The translations under genes and the position numbers were made by a program. Positions 23,464 to 34,389 of a DNA stretch of 64,000 bases are shown in pieces. Source of the DNA: Atrina japonica (lineage: Eukaryota; Mollusca; Bivalvia; Pterioida; Pinnidae); NCBI GenBank assembly GCA_030159075.1, contig BROG01000007.1:124001-188000 (forward strand). Reading direction: 5' to 3'. Within the stretch, counting starts at the first letter, position 1; each line of letters begins with the position of its first letter. The notes beneath the pieces were generated by a model. The model searched no databases, had not been told where the DNA came from, and was given only the letters and a program-made list of their open reading frames with translations.

Positions 23464-24144
23464 TGACGTAGACTTGTTCTAAATGTTCTATTTTGTAGAC
23501 AGATATTAAGATTATATATAGGCAATCTCTATTCATGGGAAAGGGCATCATTATAAAAAGTTGTTTTGTTTTCAATATTTTTATCCTTGCAATTAAATAG
23601 AATGCTCAAAGTTTGAAAATATTCATTTATCTATTATTCTGATGACGTCTGGAGTTGTCATCTAATAAAACATAATTAAATGCACATTATATATTTAGAT
23701 ACTTAGGCAATAGTTTTCGTGGAACTTTTTTCAACAATTTCTATATATATCTTATACTAGAGATATTACATACCAAATTTGAAATGAATTGGACTTATTT
23801 ATAGAAAACATGAAAAATTTCAAAGATAAACGCAACGGATTCTGATAGATCGCCTATGTGACTCGGCTGACGGAACAAAAGATGTTAATATGAATGCTTA
23901 CTGCAATGTCAACAAAACTGCCCTTCCTGAGGTATTTGACGTGGAATCCTATCTTTCTGTCGATCCAGGATTTCTCACCATGCATCATGGTGATATCCAA
24001 ATCTTTGTGTATGTTGGTTACTCTCTCCAGCATTGGAATTTGCGCCCAACCCAGGGTTTTACTCATTGTTTTAAATGCGGCTTCCCCACTGCAGTGAAAT
24101 ATCAAATAATCAAATTAAGTTAGTGAGAGTAGATTCAGACTTGA

Positions 24145-24207
<63 letters not shown>

Positions 24208-26269
24208 GAGGGGGTAAAAGAGAAGGTATGTCTAAATTTTAATCAGAAGGGTGGAATTGATATCATTTTCGTGTATACATGCGAAAGTAATGCGTTGACG
24301 TGTATAAATTGTTACACCGAAAGTTATAACGGTTGTAATGACGTCACAAGTGACTTAGCACAAGGTGCTAAGTGGCCGGCAATTATCGATATGTTAACGT
24401 CATGCTCAGCAAACATATAAAGAGGAAAACTATTTAATGAAGGGTCGATATGGTGAAATTGTTTAATGATAAAATGATTCACTGTCTTCTATTTTTTATC
24501 ACAATTTTAATAAACGGTGTATTTAAAAAATAGAAGACAGTGTATAAATTATTATTTGAACTGTATCCCCATCATTGGTCTTTATATGACCATCGACCCA
24601 TGGCCGTTATGACCAGGGCCCGAGACCATAAACAAGGAAAATTCTGAGACAAATTTTATGCTTAAAAGTTAAGAATTTACTCATCTGAGTAAAAAGTGAA
24701 AACTCGCGGACCATAAAGCGACTTTAGAATTTTCTCAACTGAGGTAAGATGTAAGGGGCAGTGTAAGTCTCGTCCAAAACATATGGCCCAATTTATGTCC
24801 CGATTCACTTAACTTCGATGTTTGAACATTATCATAATCTATGATTAATTATTTAATAACCATCCAAGAGGAATAAAACGCGTTAAAAATCAAGTAGGCA
24901 GCACGTTTTGTGGCATAAAAAAGGGAATATACATATATATTTAAAAAAAAAAAACATTAAAAAAACGTCTTGTATAATGCCAATACATGACCGAGGTCAG
25001 TAATTTTTACATATAATATGTATTATGTATATAATAAATTTGTATTCAAGATACAAGTAAATTATTATAAGTTCATAAGATAACACATACACTGTGGCAC
25101 ATATAGCGGACTAAATTTACACCGTCCCTATTGTTAATGTAAACAAACGTCGTATGGCCAAAACAAGCCAACAGAGGAAGAAGTGTTGGTCTGCTAAACC
25201 TATTTCGCTCAAATAACACGTTGTTTTCGAAAGCCAAAGGATTAACCATGTCCCGAAATACTCTCTTGCGACAATGGCAAAGGCATTTGCGTTTACTTAT
25301 CCCGAGGCGAACATAGGGGGCAGCCATTTTCGCTGTTAAGAATTACTTAAGGTACATGCCGTACTTAAGTATTTTATCACTTCAGAAAGAAATTTGTCTA
25401 AGAATTTCTTTATGGTCCACAACATTACCTAAGTTGAGAAAACTCTCAAGATTTGAGTAAAATCTTTGAGTTGAGTAAAAAATTTGTCCGAGAATAGTTT
25501 TATGGCCTTGGGCCCAGATAACAGAGGATGCTCACTTCTCCAGAGCAGCTGATCCCACCTCAAGATTTTCCACAATTCTGTGTCTGTTCACACTTTCCTT
25601 TTTTACATTGCTTTACAGAACGTTTAACACTTCTTCGCCATGCGCTCGACATTATAACTGTGTAAGTCAATAGTATTTTGATGAGACGAAGTAAGTTTCA
25701 GTCTCAAGGAGGTGTGACTCTGATGAAAAATGTTTGGTGGGACGTAAAATGACATCAAACGGTAGAAATGATGTAAAACTTGCCTTGGGATCTGTGCATT
25801 GCAGTGATAGATATAGTCTGATATTGAAAAGTCGTCTAGGGTGTGGGCGAATTTTTCCCTTAGATCTGATCGAAACCTTTTCACCAGCCCAGGACCTGAA
25901 ATGCAAACGTTTATGTTTTGAAATGGGACACATTTAAAATGATAGAACATCAAACGTTTTATAAAAACGAAACCGCAGTTTGATCTTTTATCCAATGTAA
26001 ACTTGGCGATAGGTCAATTATCTCATGATGACGGCACGATGAATGTCTATAAACGATTACGCAGTTCCTATTTAGAGTAACAGCTTCAAAATTTCTGGAT
26101 ACACAATAATTTTTTTCTATAAAAAGTGTTAACCATAACTCAGAATTTGACGTTTGTCATCAATACTAATTGGAATAGAATTAAGACAGCATGTTCAATC
26201 CTATTTCCAAATCCGCATGAACAGACATGTGATAGTTTCTAGTTCTTTTGCTATACAATAAAATGTTAA

Positions 26270-26366
<97 letters not shown>

Positions 26367-26519
26367 CAGTAAAACCTGCTATAGCGGCCACCTCTATATA
26401 AGGGTTACCTGTTTATAAAGGCCAGTTTTTTCAAGTCCCTTGACTGCATACTTCAACTAAATTCCTGTGTAAGGGTCACCTGCACATAAAGGACTGCAGG
26501 TTTCACTATATATATATAT

Positions 26520-26585
<66 letters not shown>

Positions 26586-26689
26586 CCATGACTGCTACTT
26601 CAACTAAATTGTGTATAAGGGTCACCTGCACATAAAGGTAAATATTTTCTCTCGGGTGGCCCCTTGGGTTTCACCTATATATATATAGG

Positions 26690-26729
<40 letters not shown>

Positions 26730-28386
26730 AGACGGTACATACCACAAGGTCCGGCCGCCCTAATTACAGCAAGAGGATTGAAATGTTTCACTACACTCCC
26801 AATCATTCTTATGACAACTGGAATTCTTGCGAGTTGCTCTTCCGTAGGTTTGCCAGCAAATCCCCATGGATCAACTAATATCAAATGTTTAACATTCTGT
26901 GGATATGAAATAGCATACGAACAAGATATAAAACCACCTAGACTATGTCCCAACAAAATCATTCTATCTATCTTCATTTCCTGGCGCCACTCTTCAATGG
27001 ATTCCACAAATTCTTGTTCAGCAGTTTCCGGATTTGTACTGAATGCGGGTCTTGAACTTCTACCAAAGCCCAAAAGGTCAAAGGCATATAGAGTTCTATC
27101 CTGAGATAAAGCATCGATGTTCTGGGCCCAAAGAGCGATGCCACCGCCCATTCCATGAACAAGAACTATGGGAACCTTTGTTTGGTGTAAGTTACCATTA
27201 ACTGTGAGTGTCCATATTCTATTTTGTGATTTGGGTAAAACAACATACTTCCTCTTGTAATGATTCTTAAGAAAAGCTGGAAAGATAATTGAATTAATTA
27301 AATATGTTATTATACTTTCAAAATACTTGACACATTTGAATGTTTTAAACTTTCAAAGGATCTTACAATTGTTTAAAGTCTTATATTGGCATTAGAATTA
27401 CAATCTTCAGTAAAACTCATATTAATTCGATGAAGTCCTATTAAAAGAAACGATGGTCTTGACCATTATTTTGACCATTTTGCTAAACTATAACTTTGGT
27501 ATTATATTTATAATATTGACAACCACTGGGTCGTTGCCACTTCAGGTGGACTGTTTAAGTCCCCGATGGTATGCATATACCCAGTATCTGGGAAATCAAG
27601 ATCATGACATTGATGTGCCTAATTTCAATTTAATATCAATTTGCTCATTAAATCTGTATCGCTTATAAAATTGGGTGAATGTTTAACTCATTCACCCCTA
27701 AAGACGCATTTGGACTGGTCTAAGTCATTGATTTACAGAAGAGTCCATTGTTTTTCAGGGGTTGATGAGTTAAATTAGAAAAATTCAGAAATACTTGAAT
27801 AAATAAGAAAGTACTTGAATCAATTGAATAAGATAGGATTAGATATAACTAAACCTATATATACCTTTCAAAATTATCTCCTCTGTTTCAGCGAGTTTCG
27901 CCTTTGAGGTGGGCTTCCATGAACATCGGCGAGAATTATGCAGCTCTTCAGATCTATTGATAAAAAATATTATGTAGAACCATTGTTCTATATATTAACC
28001 TTTACTCATACAAATCTGTCACAATTTCACTCCAGTTATAAAAATGAAATGTATAAAGAATAAAACTAAATGGGTATTCTTTCTATTTTCGTGAACCTTT
28101 TTGTTGATTTAATATAGGCTGACATGTCGAATTGTCACGGACAGGTTCATGGTATCTGAATCAATTGATGATATATTGAAAAATACCTTAAAGTAAACAA
28201 AACGGTCTCACATTATAAACACTTCATAAATGAACTATCAGAGGATCATATTCAAAGTAATGTCAGATACAAAACTACTTTAAGTATTAAAATAACTAAA
28301 ATCGTAAGTACATGTATATGTAATATAATAATTATATAGATATATAGATCTACGTTTTACCTTTCTTCTGAGTTCTCTGTCTCCAT
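23215..28386 (-). CDS. ABHD4/ABHD5-like: ABHD4/ABHD5-type alpha/beta hydrolase, copy A, six coding exons
   Basis: Member of the CGI-58 clade: ABHD4 is a lysophospholipase of N-acyl phospholipids; ABHD5 is the lipid-droplet co-activator of ATGL. Exons (minus): 28386-28361, 27953-27865, 27276-26743, 25895-25784, 24088-23902, 23406-23215; 1140 nt, 379 aa. The oxyanion loop is HGMGGG at H79. The nucleophile elbow GHSLGG keeps Ser150, unlike vertebrate ABHD5, where it is Asn. The likely acid is Asp297 (SWID), the base His323, and the H-X4-D motif is H323-D328. [11 protein letters not shown] and [10 protein letters not shown] are clade signatures. An in-frame TAA precedes the ATG by 6 bp. The N-terminus keeps only Trp21 of the three Trp found in copy B. 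Intron 4 has a GC donor. The C-tail is short and acidic. An active esterase seems likely; substrate unknown. Confidence 0.92.
23902..24088 (-). CDS. ABHD4/ABHD5-like: Hydrolase copy A exon 5
   Basis: Acceptor ctgcag, donor gtaagc, 187 bp. It encodes [18 protein letters not shown] through [10 protein letters not shown] to FVDIA. The length matches copy B exon 5. Confidence 0.92.
24148..24204. repeat. (GA)n microsatellite in copy A intron 4
   Basis: Pure GA run of about 28 units, followed by GGGGAGGGGG. Confidence 0.95.
24480..24542. repeat. Perfect 19-bp inverted repeat hairpin
   Basis: CACTGTCTTCTATTTTTTA and its exact complement TAAAAAATAGAAGACAGTG are separated by 25 bp. Likely a very short MITE or a MITE remnant. 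Confidence 0.8.
24616..25515. mobile_element. GGGCCC-ended DNA transposon derivative in copy A intron 4 (PIF/Harbinger-like)
   Basis: Left end GGGCCCGAGACCATAAA and right end (reverse) GGGCCCAAGGCCATAAAAC are inverted repeats, extended by GAGACAAATTTTATG-type arms. Inside, minus-strand frame 25327-25073 reads [20 protein letters not shown] then [13 protein letters not shown], in the style of a Harbinger transposase N-terminus. It is cut short, with no catalytic DDE part. No clear target duplication. Confidence 0.6.
25516..25600 (+). repeat. Penelope-like 3' tail fragment
   Basis: ACAGAGGATGCTCACTTCTC and GATCCCACCTCAAGATTTTC match the RT 3' tail (plus orientation). Partial only. Confidence 0.5.
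25784..25895 (-). CDS. ABHD4/ABHD5-like: Hydrolase copy A exon 4, followed by a GC donor
   Basis: Acceptor ttcag before 25895. It encodes [20 protein letters not shown] then [18 protein letters not shown]. Ends CCCAAG, followed by gcaagt at 25783, so this is a GC-AG intron. The 112-bp length and phase equal copy B exon 4, which uses gtaagt. Confidence 0.9.
26276..26360. repeat. (TA)n microsatellite
   Basis: About 85 bp of TA in copy A intron 3; further TA tracts at 26508-26581 and 26693-26724. Confidence 0.97.
26367..26508. mobile_element. pogo/Tigger-like MITE between TA tracts
   Basis: Ends CAGTAAAACCTGC and GCAGGTTTCACTA are inverted. Interior GGCCACCTCTATATAAGGG. A partial second copy (to GGGTTTCACCTATA, about 26677) follows across the next TA tract. 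Confidence 0.65.
26743..27276 (-). CDS. ABHD4/ABHD5-like: Hydrolase copy A exon 3 (oxyanion loop, nucleophile)
   Basis: Acceptor tctttccag before 27276, donor gtatgt at 26742, 534 bp. It encodes [20 protein letters not shown] through HGMGGG, GHSLGG and [12 protein letters not shown] to AAGPCG. A (TA)n tract begins about 18 bp after the donor. Confidence 0.94.
27682..27774. mobile_element. Short palindromic MITE, family M2, copy 4
   Basis: Ends TTTAACTCATTCACCCC and GGGGTTGATGAGTTAAA; closely matches the copy at 15770. In copy A intron 2. Confidence 0.8.
27865..27953 (-). CDS. ABHD4/ABHD5-like: Hydrolase copy A exon 2
   Basis: Acceptor atcaatag, donor gtatat, 89 bp. It encodes [17 protein letters not shown] then [13 protein letters not shown]. 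Aligned with copy B, the Trp at positions 12 and 18 are replaced; Trp21 and the PTS are kept. Confidence 0.88.
28361..28386 (-). CDS. ABHD4/ABHD5-like: Hydrolase copy A exon 1
   Basis: ATG followed by codons for METENSEE and two bases of the next codon, then donor gtaaaa. The length of 26 bp and end phase are the same as copy B exon 1, which supports this short exon. An in-frame TAA lies two codons upstream. Confidence 0.82.
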
Positions 28387-29310
28387 CTTTTAACCGTACA
28401 GATATATTAGAATGCCGTAGTCTGAATAATGAACGCTCGTAATCTTCAATTGTAGGCTCCGCTGGGATATATACAAATAGGAAGAAATATTTGTGTAGCG
28501 ACAGGTAACTATTTAGTCAGATGCTTTAAATCAAAGCGAATGCTGGGTAATTGTATATTAACGTTGTTATAAACATCATTGCAGTCCTGCTATGAGATGC
28601 AGATTTCTTTCAACGCATTCCCATTTAATTTAAGAAATTAATGTTTTTAAATTAACCATTTCAACTTTTATATTATTCATAAAATGTTATATTGATAACA
28701 GGGTGAACAATTTCAAATTCTCAAAAAAAAAATATTTTTTTAAATAATCCATGATGAAATTTTGTACAATTTATACATTTGTATTCTTCAAAATATCCGT
28801 TGTGTTTTACTTTTTTATTTTTACATAATACCGTTTTTATTACACGGAATTAAATCAACTTGTAAAAGAAATATAATCAGTGTTGATATTTTGCCCACAT
28901 TGTACCCCAGCGAGTCGGGAGCGTTTATTTATGCTCTAAATATTGACCCTATGCTATTTTATAACCCGAAATAAATTCTTTGGTTGCGATAAATTTTAAC
29001 ATTGGTCATACACACGTGAACGAGTGTGTAAACAAATGGCATACGCATGGGTACTGTATAAGACGCCGCACTCAAAAGATTCGTAATCTATTTATATTTT
29101 TATTGAAAAATGATTCAATTATTTTTTTTTTCCAGAAATAATTTATAACGTCCTGATTTTCTGATTGTGTGTAATAGAAAACTTATGTCAATGTGGATAG
29201 TTTATATGCGCCATTTTCATATGAAATATTTATTCTACTGTTAGATATGCTATAGAAATGATAGATCCGAGGAAATGACTACACATATATTAAAAGATTT
29301 GCAGTTCAAA
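28387..29310. other. Region 5' of copy A, no gene seen
   Basis: AT-rich; presumably holds the 5' UTR and promoter of copy A, but no core element can be assigned. Confidence 0.4.
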
Positions 29311-29845
29311 CAATATAAAACATCTCAGATACCAAAGTATAAATCTTTAGGATGTCCAGGATATAGATACAAATCTGGTAAAAATGAAAAAACACGGGCC
29401 TCTGGAAACCAAGAGATGGATTCAGGTGCCACAGGAGTAAGCACCCCCTGTCGACCAGTCACAAACGCCGTTAGTGCACAGTCAGCTGCAAATCAAATAT
29501 GTGAGGAAGGAATCCTCGTCACAATTGGTACAGACGTCTCAACAACCGCCAACGAAAAGGCAACTCAACATTTCACCTAGTGAAACAGAGTAATCGCAAA
29601 CAAGACTATTATACCGACCGTAAAATTTGCGGAACGTTGACATCAAACAAGGTTTTCGATGTCCCTGTGTCATTAATTTGTCAGTGAGTAGTTTACATCT
29701 GTATATGAAATGTTCATATGTTGAACACGCCATAGCATATCGGATCATTTGTGAAATAAAAACTCCATATGCGGGTTAATGTGGGACATTACTACTTAAA
29801 TGTGGAAAATTTACGATGGGAAAGCCGAAAATTTACTTAGAATTT
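29310..29845 (-). pseudogene. Penelope-like element 3' end: RT C-terminus plus tail
   Basis: The minus frame 29748-29539 reads MIRYAMACSTYEHFIYRCKL then FRKFYGRYNSLVCDYSVSL and stops after VGGC. The family tail follows to about 29320. It is 5'-truncated, and upstream sequence (to 29845) shows the decayed PIVN block. Confidence 0.8.
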
Positions 29846-30499
29846 ATTGTGTTTTTTCCTCAAATTTCAGAAATTTGCTTTTTTAAATTGATCGCGCGAT
29901 GAACGCTAAATTAAAAGGGTGAAGATAAATCCGTCATAAATTTTTTTCTCACAAAGGTATTATTTCCACAGTAATAGATTTAATTAATAAGTTGATATAT
30001 GGTAAGATATATTCATACGAAACCATATCGAAACATTACATGTTCCTTTCTCATTTAAATGTGTATTAGAATTAAGACATATTCATTAATAAATTCATAC
30101 TCCTTAGATATCTAGTTGAAATTGAAATTATCGATCATACTATATTGAAAATATATGTAAAGGCAAAATAAAATTAAATCGATAAATATTCTAGAAGTAC
30201 AAATACATTAGACCGATTTTGTTCCACCCATATTTTACATAACATTATTGAAAGCAATAAATGTTTGCATAAACTTGATGTTTAAACAGATCCTTAATGA
30301 TGCTTTTGTGAAGTTAAACATAAACTATAGAACAGCTATATTACATAGATCTTCAGAATTATAGATAAAACCGACAATTAAAAATATATACATCAATTGT
30401 TAACTATAACTATCAAACCTGTAGTACCATCAGCAAACGAAAATATTTACCCATTATTACATCTATAAGAAAAGACAGTCTTCCGCTTTATTTCATTGT

Positions 30500-30790
30500 G
30501 GGAGTGAATATTCCCCTGTTACTTGTTCGATGGCGGTTGTTGAGACGTCTGTACCAATTTTGACGAGGATTCGTTCCTCACGTATTTCATTTTAATTTGA
30601 CTGTGGACTCACGGCGGGTGTGACCGGTTGACAGAGGATGCTTACTCTACATGGCACCTGATCCCACCTCTTGATTTCAAGAGGTCTGTGTTTGTCCATT
30701 TTTTACCAGATTTGTACCTATATCCTGGACATCCTAATGATTTATACCTTGGTATCTGAGACTTTTTATATTGTATATCTAATTTGTAGT
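30500..30790 (+). repeat. Penelope-like 3' tail, solo copy (plus)
   Basis: GTTGTTGAGACGTCTGTACC, then GTGACCGGTTGACAGAGGAT, then CCTGGACATCCTAATGATTT, in the same order as the tail of the RT copy at 62969, reversed. Confidence 0.8.
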
Positions 30791-31017
30791 ATTCTAATGG
30801 ACTTGGGAGTTTTGATTATACATTAGTACTTCTTCATGTTTACTTTGTGATATTCCAATGCAAAAAATAACGGAGTCGTCATTAAATATCTATGTACTAG
30901 TATTTGATTTGAATAAAAAATATTCGCGCTGTGTAAATTTCGCGAACTTTCTCTATCATCGCTTAATTCGTATAGATAATCCAAAAGCGAATTTTTTTTT
31001 AACATTTTCAGTGTTTC

Positions 31018-31045
31018 ATATATATATATATATATATTATATATA

Positions 31046-31099
<54 letters not shown>
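31018..31099. repeat. (TA)n microsatellite cluster
   Basis: TA runs broken by TTATATATAATATTTTAT. Confidence 0.9.
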
Positions 31100-31202
31100 G
31101 CATATATACAAGATACTGATGCATAATCGTGTTACTGAAGTACACCTGCCAATGTTTACGGATATAGCCTAAATATTATAAACATAATACCAAAGTTATA
31201 AT

Positions 31203-31246
31203 GCTCAAGACGATCGTTTCTGTCAATTAGACTTCATCAGTTGAGC
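31203..31246 (-). ncRNA. Type I hammerhead ribozyme, intact core
   Basis: Read on minus: stem I strand GCTCAA, core CTGATGA, stem II AGTCTAATTGACA (GTC/GAC), core GAAA, self-complementary stem III ACGATCGT, cleavage triplet GTC, then stem I partner TTGAGC. All conserved hammerhead positions are present and stem I pairs over 6 bp. The tiny stem III is the form known from Penelope-like elements and retrozymes, thought to cleave as a dimer. Flank TTATAACTTTGGTATTATG is shared with the other copies. A 10.1-11.1 A-A pair is unusual. Confidence 0.85.
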
Positions 31247-31448
31247 TCCAATTTTAAATAGATTTTCTAAAGTGAAAATGGTATCAGACAAGGCCAAATA
31301 ATAAATCTAAACGTATAATAAAAATCCGTCCGTAACCACTGTAAAAAGATGGCTAACTGATTATATTCGTATGGAAAAATGGTTGAATCGATTGTCATTA
31401 CTCGATTATTACTCATTCAACTTCTTATTATGTTTTACCTTCGGCACG

Positions 31449-31801
31449 TTAAAGGGCTTTAGCTGTGTTTGCCAAAATAATTATTTTGATTTTTTTCTCT
31501 TTTTACTACTTGTATTTGATGTACATGTACAATAACAAATAAGAGCTATGCACAAACATAAAAACTTTATATTCCTATATATTTTGTGATAATAAGGTCA
31601 GGTCCAGAATGGTATTCATATACAATCAATTGCAATTGAAAAAAGTGCCAAACCTGGCTTTCTCAAGCAATTTTCACAAAATATATAGGAATTTTAGAAT
31701 GTTTATACCACTGTATATCTTTGTTTTGTTATTGTATATCAGTCTAAGTAGTAAAAAAAGGAAAATTTTGAAAACAAAAACCACAGCTAATGTCCCTTTA
31801 A
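31449..31801. mobile_element. Fold-back MITE, family M1, copy 3
   Basis: Left TTAAAGGGCTTTAGCTGTG and right CACAGCTAATGTCCCTTTAA are inverted repeats; interior matches copy 2. Confidence 0.8.
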
Positions 31802-32059
31802 GTAAACGACACTTTCGGTGAACACTGATAACGCATGCGCATCTTTTATAAGGCACCTGTGATATACTATTGTGTTATTACCCATACAGATTACTGTGTG
31901 ACAAAAACTGTCAATTCTAAATTAGTTCATACAAAAAGCTATGTCCAGTGTCAGTTTTTGTGTAAATCTATTTTTGTTTTTAAATCATTATACTTATTAT
32001 TGTTTTTTTCGTGTATGTCAGTTGGATTGTTTTTGTTAATGAGACTTATGTTTTTTTAT

Positions 32060-32470
32060 GTATACATGTGCTCTTCTTATGAATGTTTTATTCTGAGAGC
32101 TAAACGACTAGCCAATAAACTACTTACATAAGGTTACGTTGGTGAACGCTTGGAGTCGTCGTTTAAGTTTTATGGTCGATACGGGGATCTTGTTAAACAT
32201 TATGAAGTCCCCCTCTCAGAGATATTAGATAGTATTCTGGATCACGGCCACAGATAGTGACTCCGTTTCACCAATCGTGCTTTTCACCGAACTTGACCTC
32301 ATCACCAAACTTGACCTTTTTACCGAATTTGACCCGTTCATCGAACTAGAAAGGTTTCCATGGAACATTTGTGACGGATGTGGTATGCCAGCAGAAGACG
32401 CCGACTCCTTCCGGACACCTGGTCTTATCCCGTTTGGGATTCGCAATTGTTCTTCATGTTGAGACCATTT
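32060..32470 (+). pseudogene. Penelope-like RT C-terminal fragment with alternative 3' tail
   Basis: Plus strand reads SYECFILRAKRLANKLLT, stop, GYVGERLESS, frameshift, FYGRYGDLVKHYEVPLSEIL. It is followed by a tail coding ELERFPWNICDGCGMP. Same subfamily as 20580-20830. Confidence 0.7.
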
Positions 32471-32769
32471 GCACATCTAATTCGTCGCGTTATAATGGAC
32501 TTGAGTTTTGATTATTGATTGGTACTTCTTCAATTTTACTTTATTGCTTATCCTAAACAATCAATTTATCACTATAATTGAAGATCAGAAATGACAAAAT
32601 AAACAAAACAGCATAGGCCGACAGACTTAAACAGTTGTTTCTACCTACTTTCGAGTGACACTTTGCAATGCTAAATCCTCAGTGGCACCTGATCCTACCA
32701 CTGGGTACTGCAGAACTCCATGTTTGTTTAATGTTCACCATATTTGATTGTTTAATTATTTGTTTTAAT

Positions 32770-32993
32770 TATGTTTTACGTCGCACTCAAATTTTCAGTT
32801 ATATGGTGGCGGCAAGTTTTTAATGGTGGGGGAGTACCTGGTTACAATATACCCGGAAAGATACTACCAGCCTTATGCACGTAAACTGACAAACATTCTC
32901 ACAAAGTCAGCCTAGGGATCAGCGGAACTTTAACCAACGCCGACTAGAAAAGAGAGATGTAATGAATTGAAGCGCCACGCTCTAACTATTCCG
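32770..32993 (-). repeat. tRNA-derived SINE, reverse orientation
   Basis: Starts TTTTACGTCGCACTCAAATT and contains TGGTTACAATATACCCGG and ACGTAAACTGACAAA, the reverse of the SINE at 21403. It ends in a reversed A-box-like GCGCCACGCTCTAACTA. Confidence 0.65.
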
Positions 32994-34140
32994 TTATCAA
33001 GTTTGTATAGTCTTCTGGACTCCCTAACAATCAACACTTTTGTATCTGTACTTCTTAAAACTTTTATCTCTGTCAGTACTTCAGAATTTGGGATACTGAC
33101 GTTAGAAAATATTTTCAAGAACTGTGTTTAAATTTTTAATAGGTATTGAATTGTTAACACCACTTTCCAATAATTCTTCTCAAACTATATCTGGGAAATT
33201 CACATTTTTTTTTTAAATTTTAAAATATTTTTGAAATCAGGGTCTTTTATAAATAAATTGGTTGAGTCAAACCAAACAAATATCTTTTTGTACCTTTTGA
33301 CATCGGGAGAATGTGATTCCTTATTACTCAGAAATTTGTCCGTTATCTATTCATTTATGTATTATCTTCAGGATTTCTTTAACCACTGAATGATTGTCAG
33401 GTTGTATTTATCCTCAAATCTGATGCAGTCTGGATGCCGGTGAAACAGGAATTATTTATGAACTATGATGTAATTAAAGAACAAAAGAAGTCCATGTTGT
33501 ATCTATTATATTAGTCAAGAGTTTTCCTCTGTCCATATGTCTGAAATGAGATTTCATTTCATGAATTTACTATAAATGATGATATACATGAATCAAAATT
33601 TGAAATTTTTTTATCCATTAGTTTGATAAAACAAAAAGATACAGAAGTAAACATTATGAATGATATTTACACGAATCATGTCTGTGTTCTGCTTTGCAAT
33701 CAAATCATAAACACATCCTATTTACCTCAAAATAAATAAGAAACAAAATTTCATTAAACAAGATGATTTATTGTAAAAAGAAAATAAATTAACTTTTTTA
33801 AATTTTATCTTGCATGATAAATATAAGGATCATGGATAGAAATATATGACATCTTCAGCTTTATGTCAATCAGTACAGCTCCCTGACTACTGTGTATGTA
33901 AAATAAATTGTGATTACAAAATGGGTTATATGACTAAAAATTTTACATGGGCAAATGGACAAGATGAAAGAACGTAATATTTCACAAACACGGTGAGGTA
34001 GCTACATCCAATAACTCCAATAATTATCCTCTGTAAGTTTAGTATAACAGATATGGTTTTAAACAACCACTGTAGAACTAATGCAAAGCCGTAATAATTA
34101 ACAACTTTTACGTGACATTTCAGAAGACAAACATGTGATA
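32994..34140. other. No gene seen
   Basis: Low-complexity AT-rich sequence. No open frame with a recognisable motif on either strand. Confidence 0.5.
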
Positions 34141-34151
34141 TGTGAGTGCAA

Positions 34152-34202
<51 letters not shown>
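34152..34202. repeat. (TG)n(AG)n compound microsatellite
   Basis: About 9 TG then 16 AG units. Confidence 0.95.
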
Positions 34203-34206
<4 letters not shown>

Positions 34207-34389
34207 TATCAGAAAAATAAATTATATTTTTTTAGCTTGTAAATGTTCATTTAGTTCACTGACTTTCTATTAGAAGAAAAATCACATAATTTTATAAAAA
34301 TATAGTGAATTTTGTTTTTAAAACAGAATAAAAATCTGGTATCCCTAGATACCTTTACATTTAAGAGGAAAAACTAAAATGAAAGTGAT

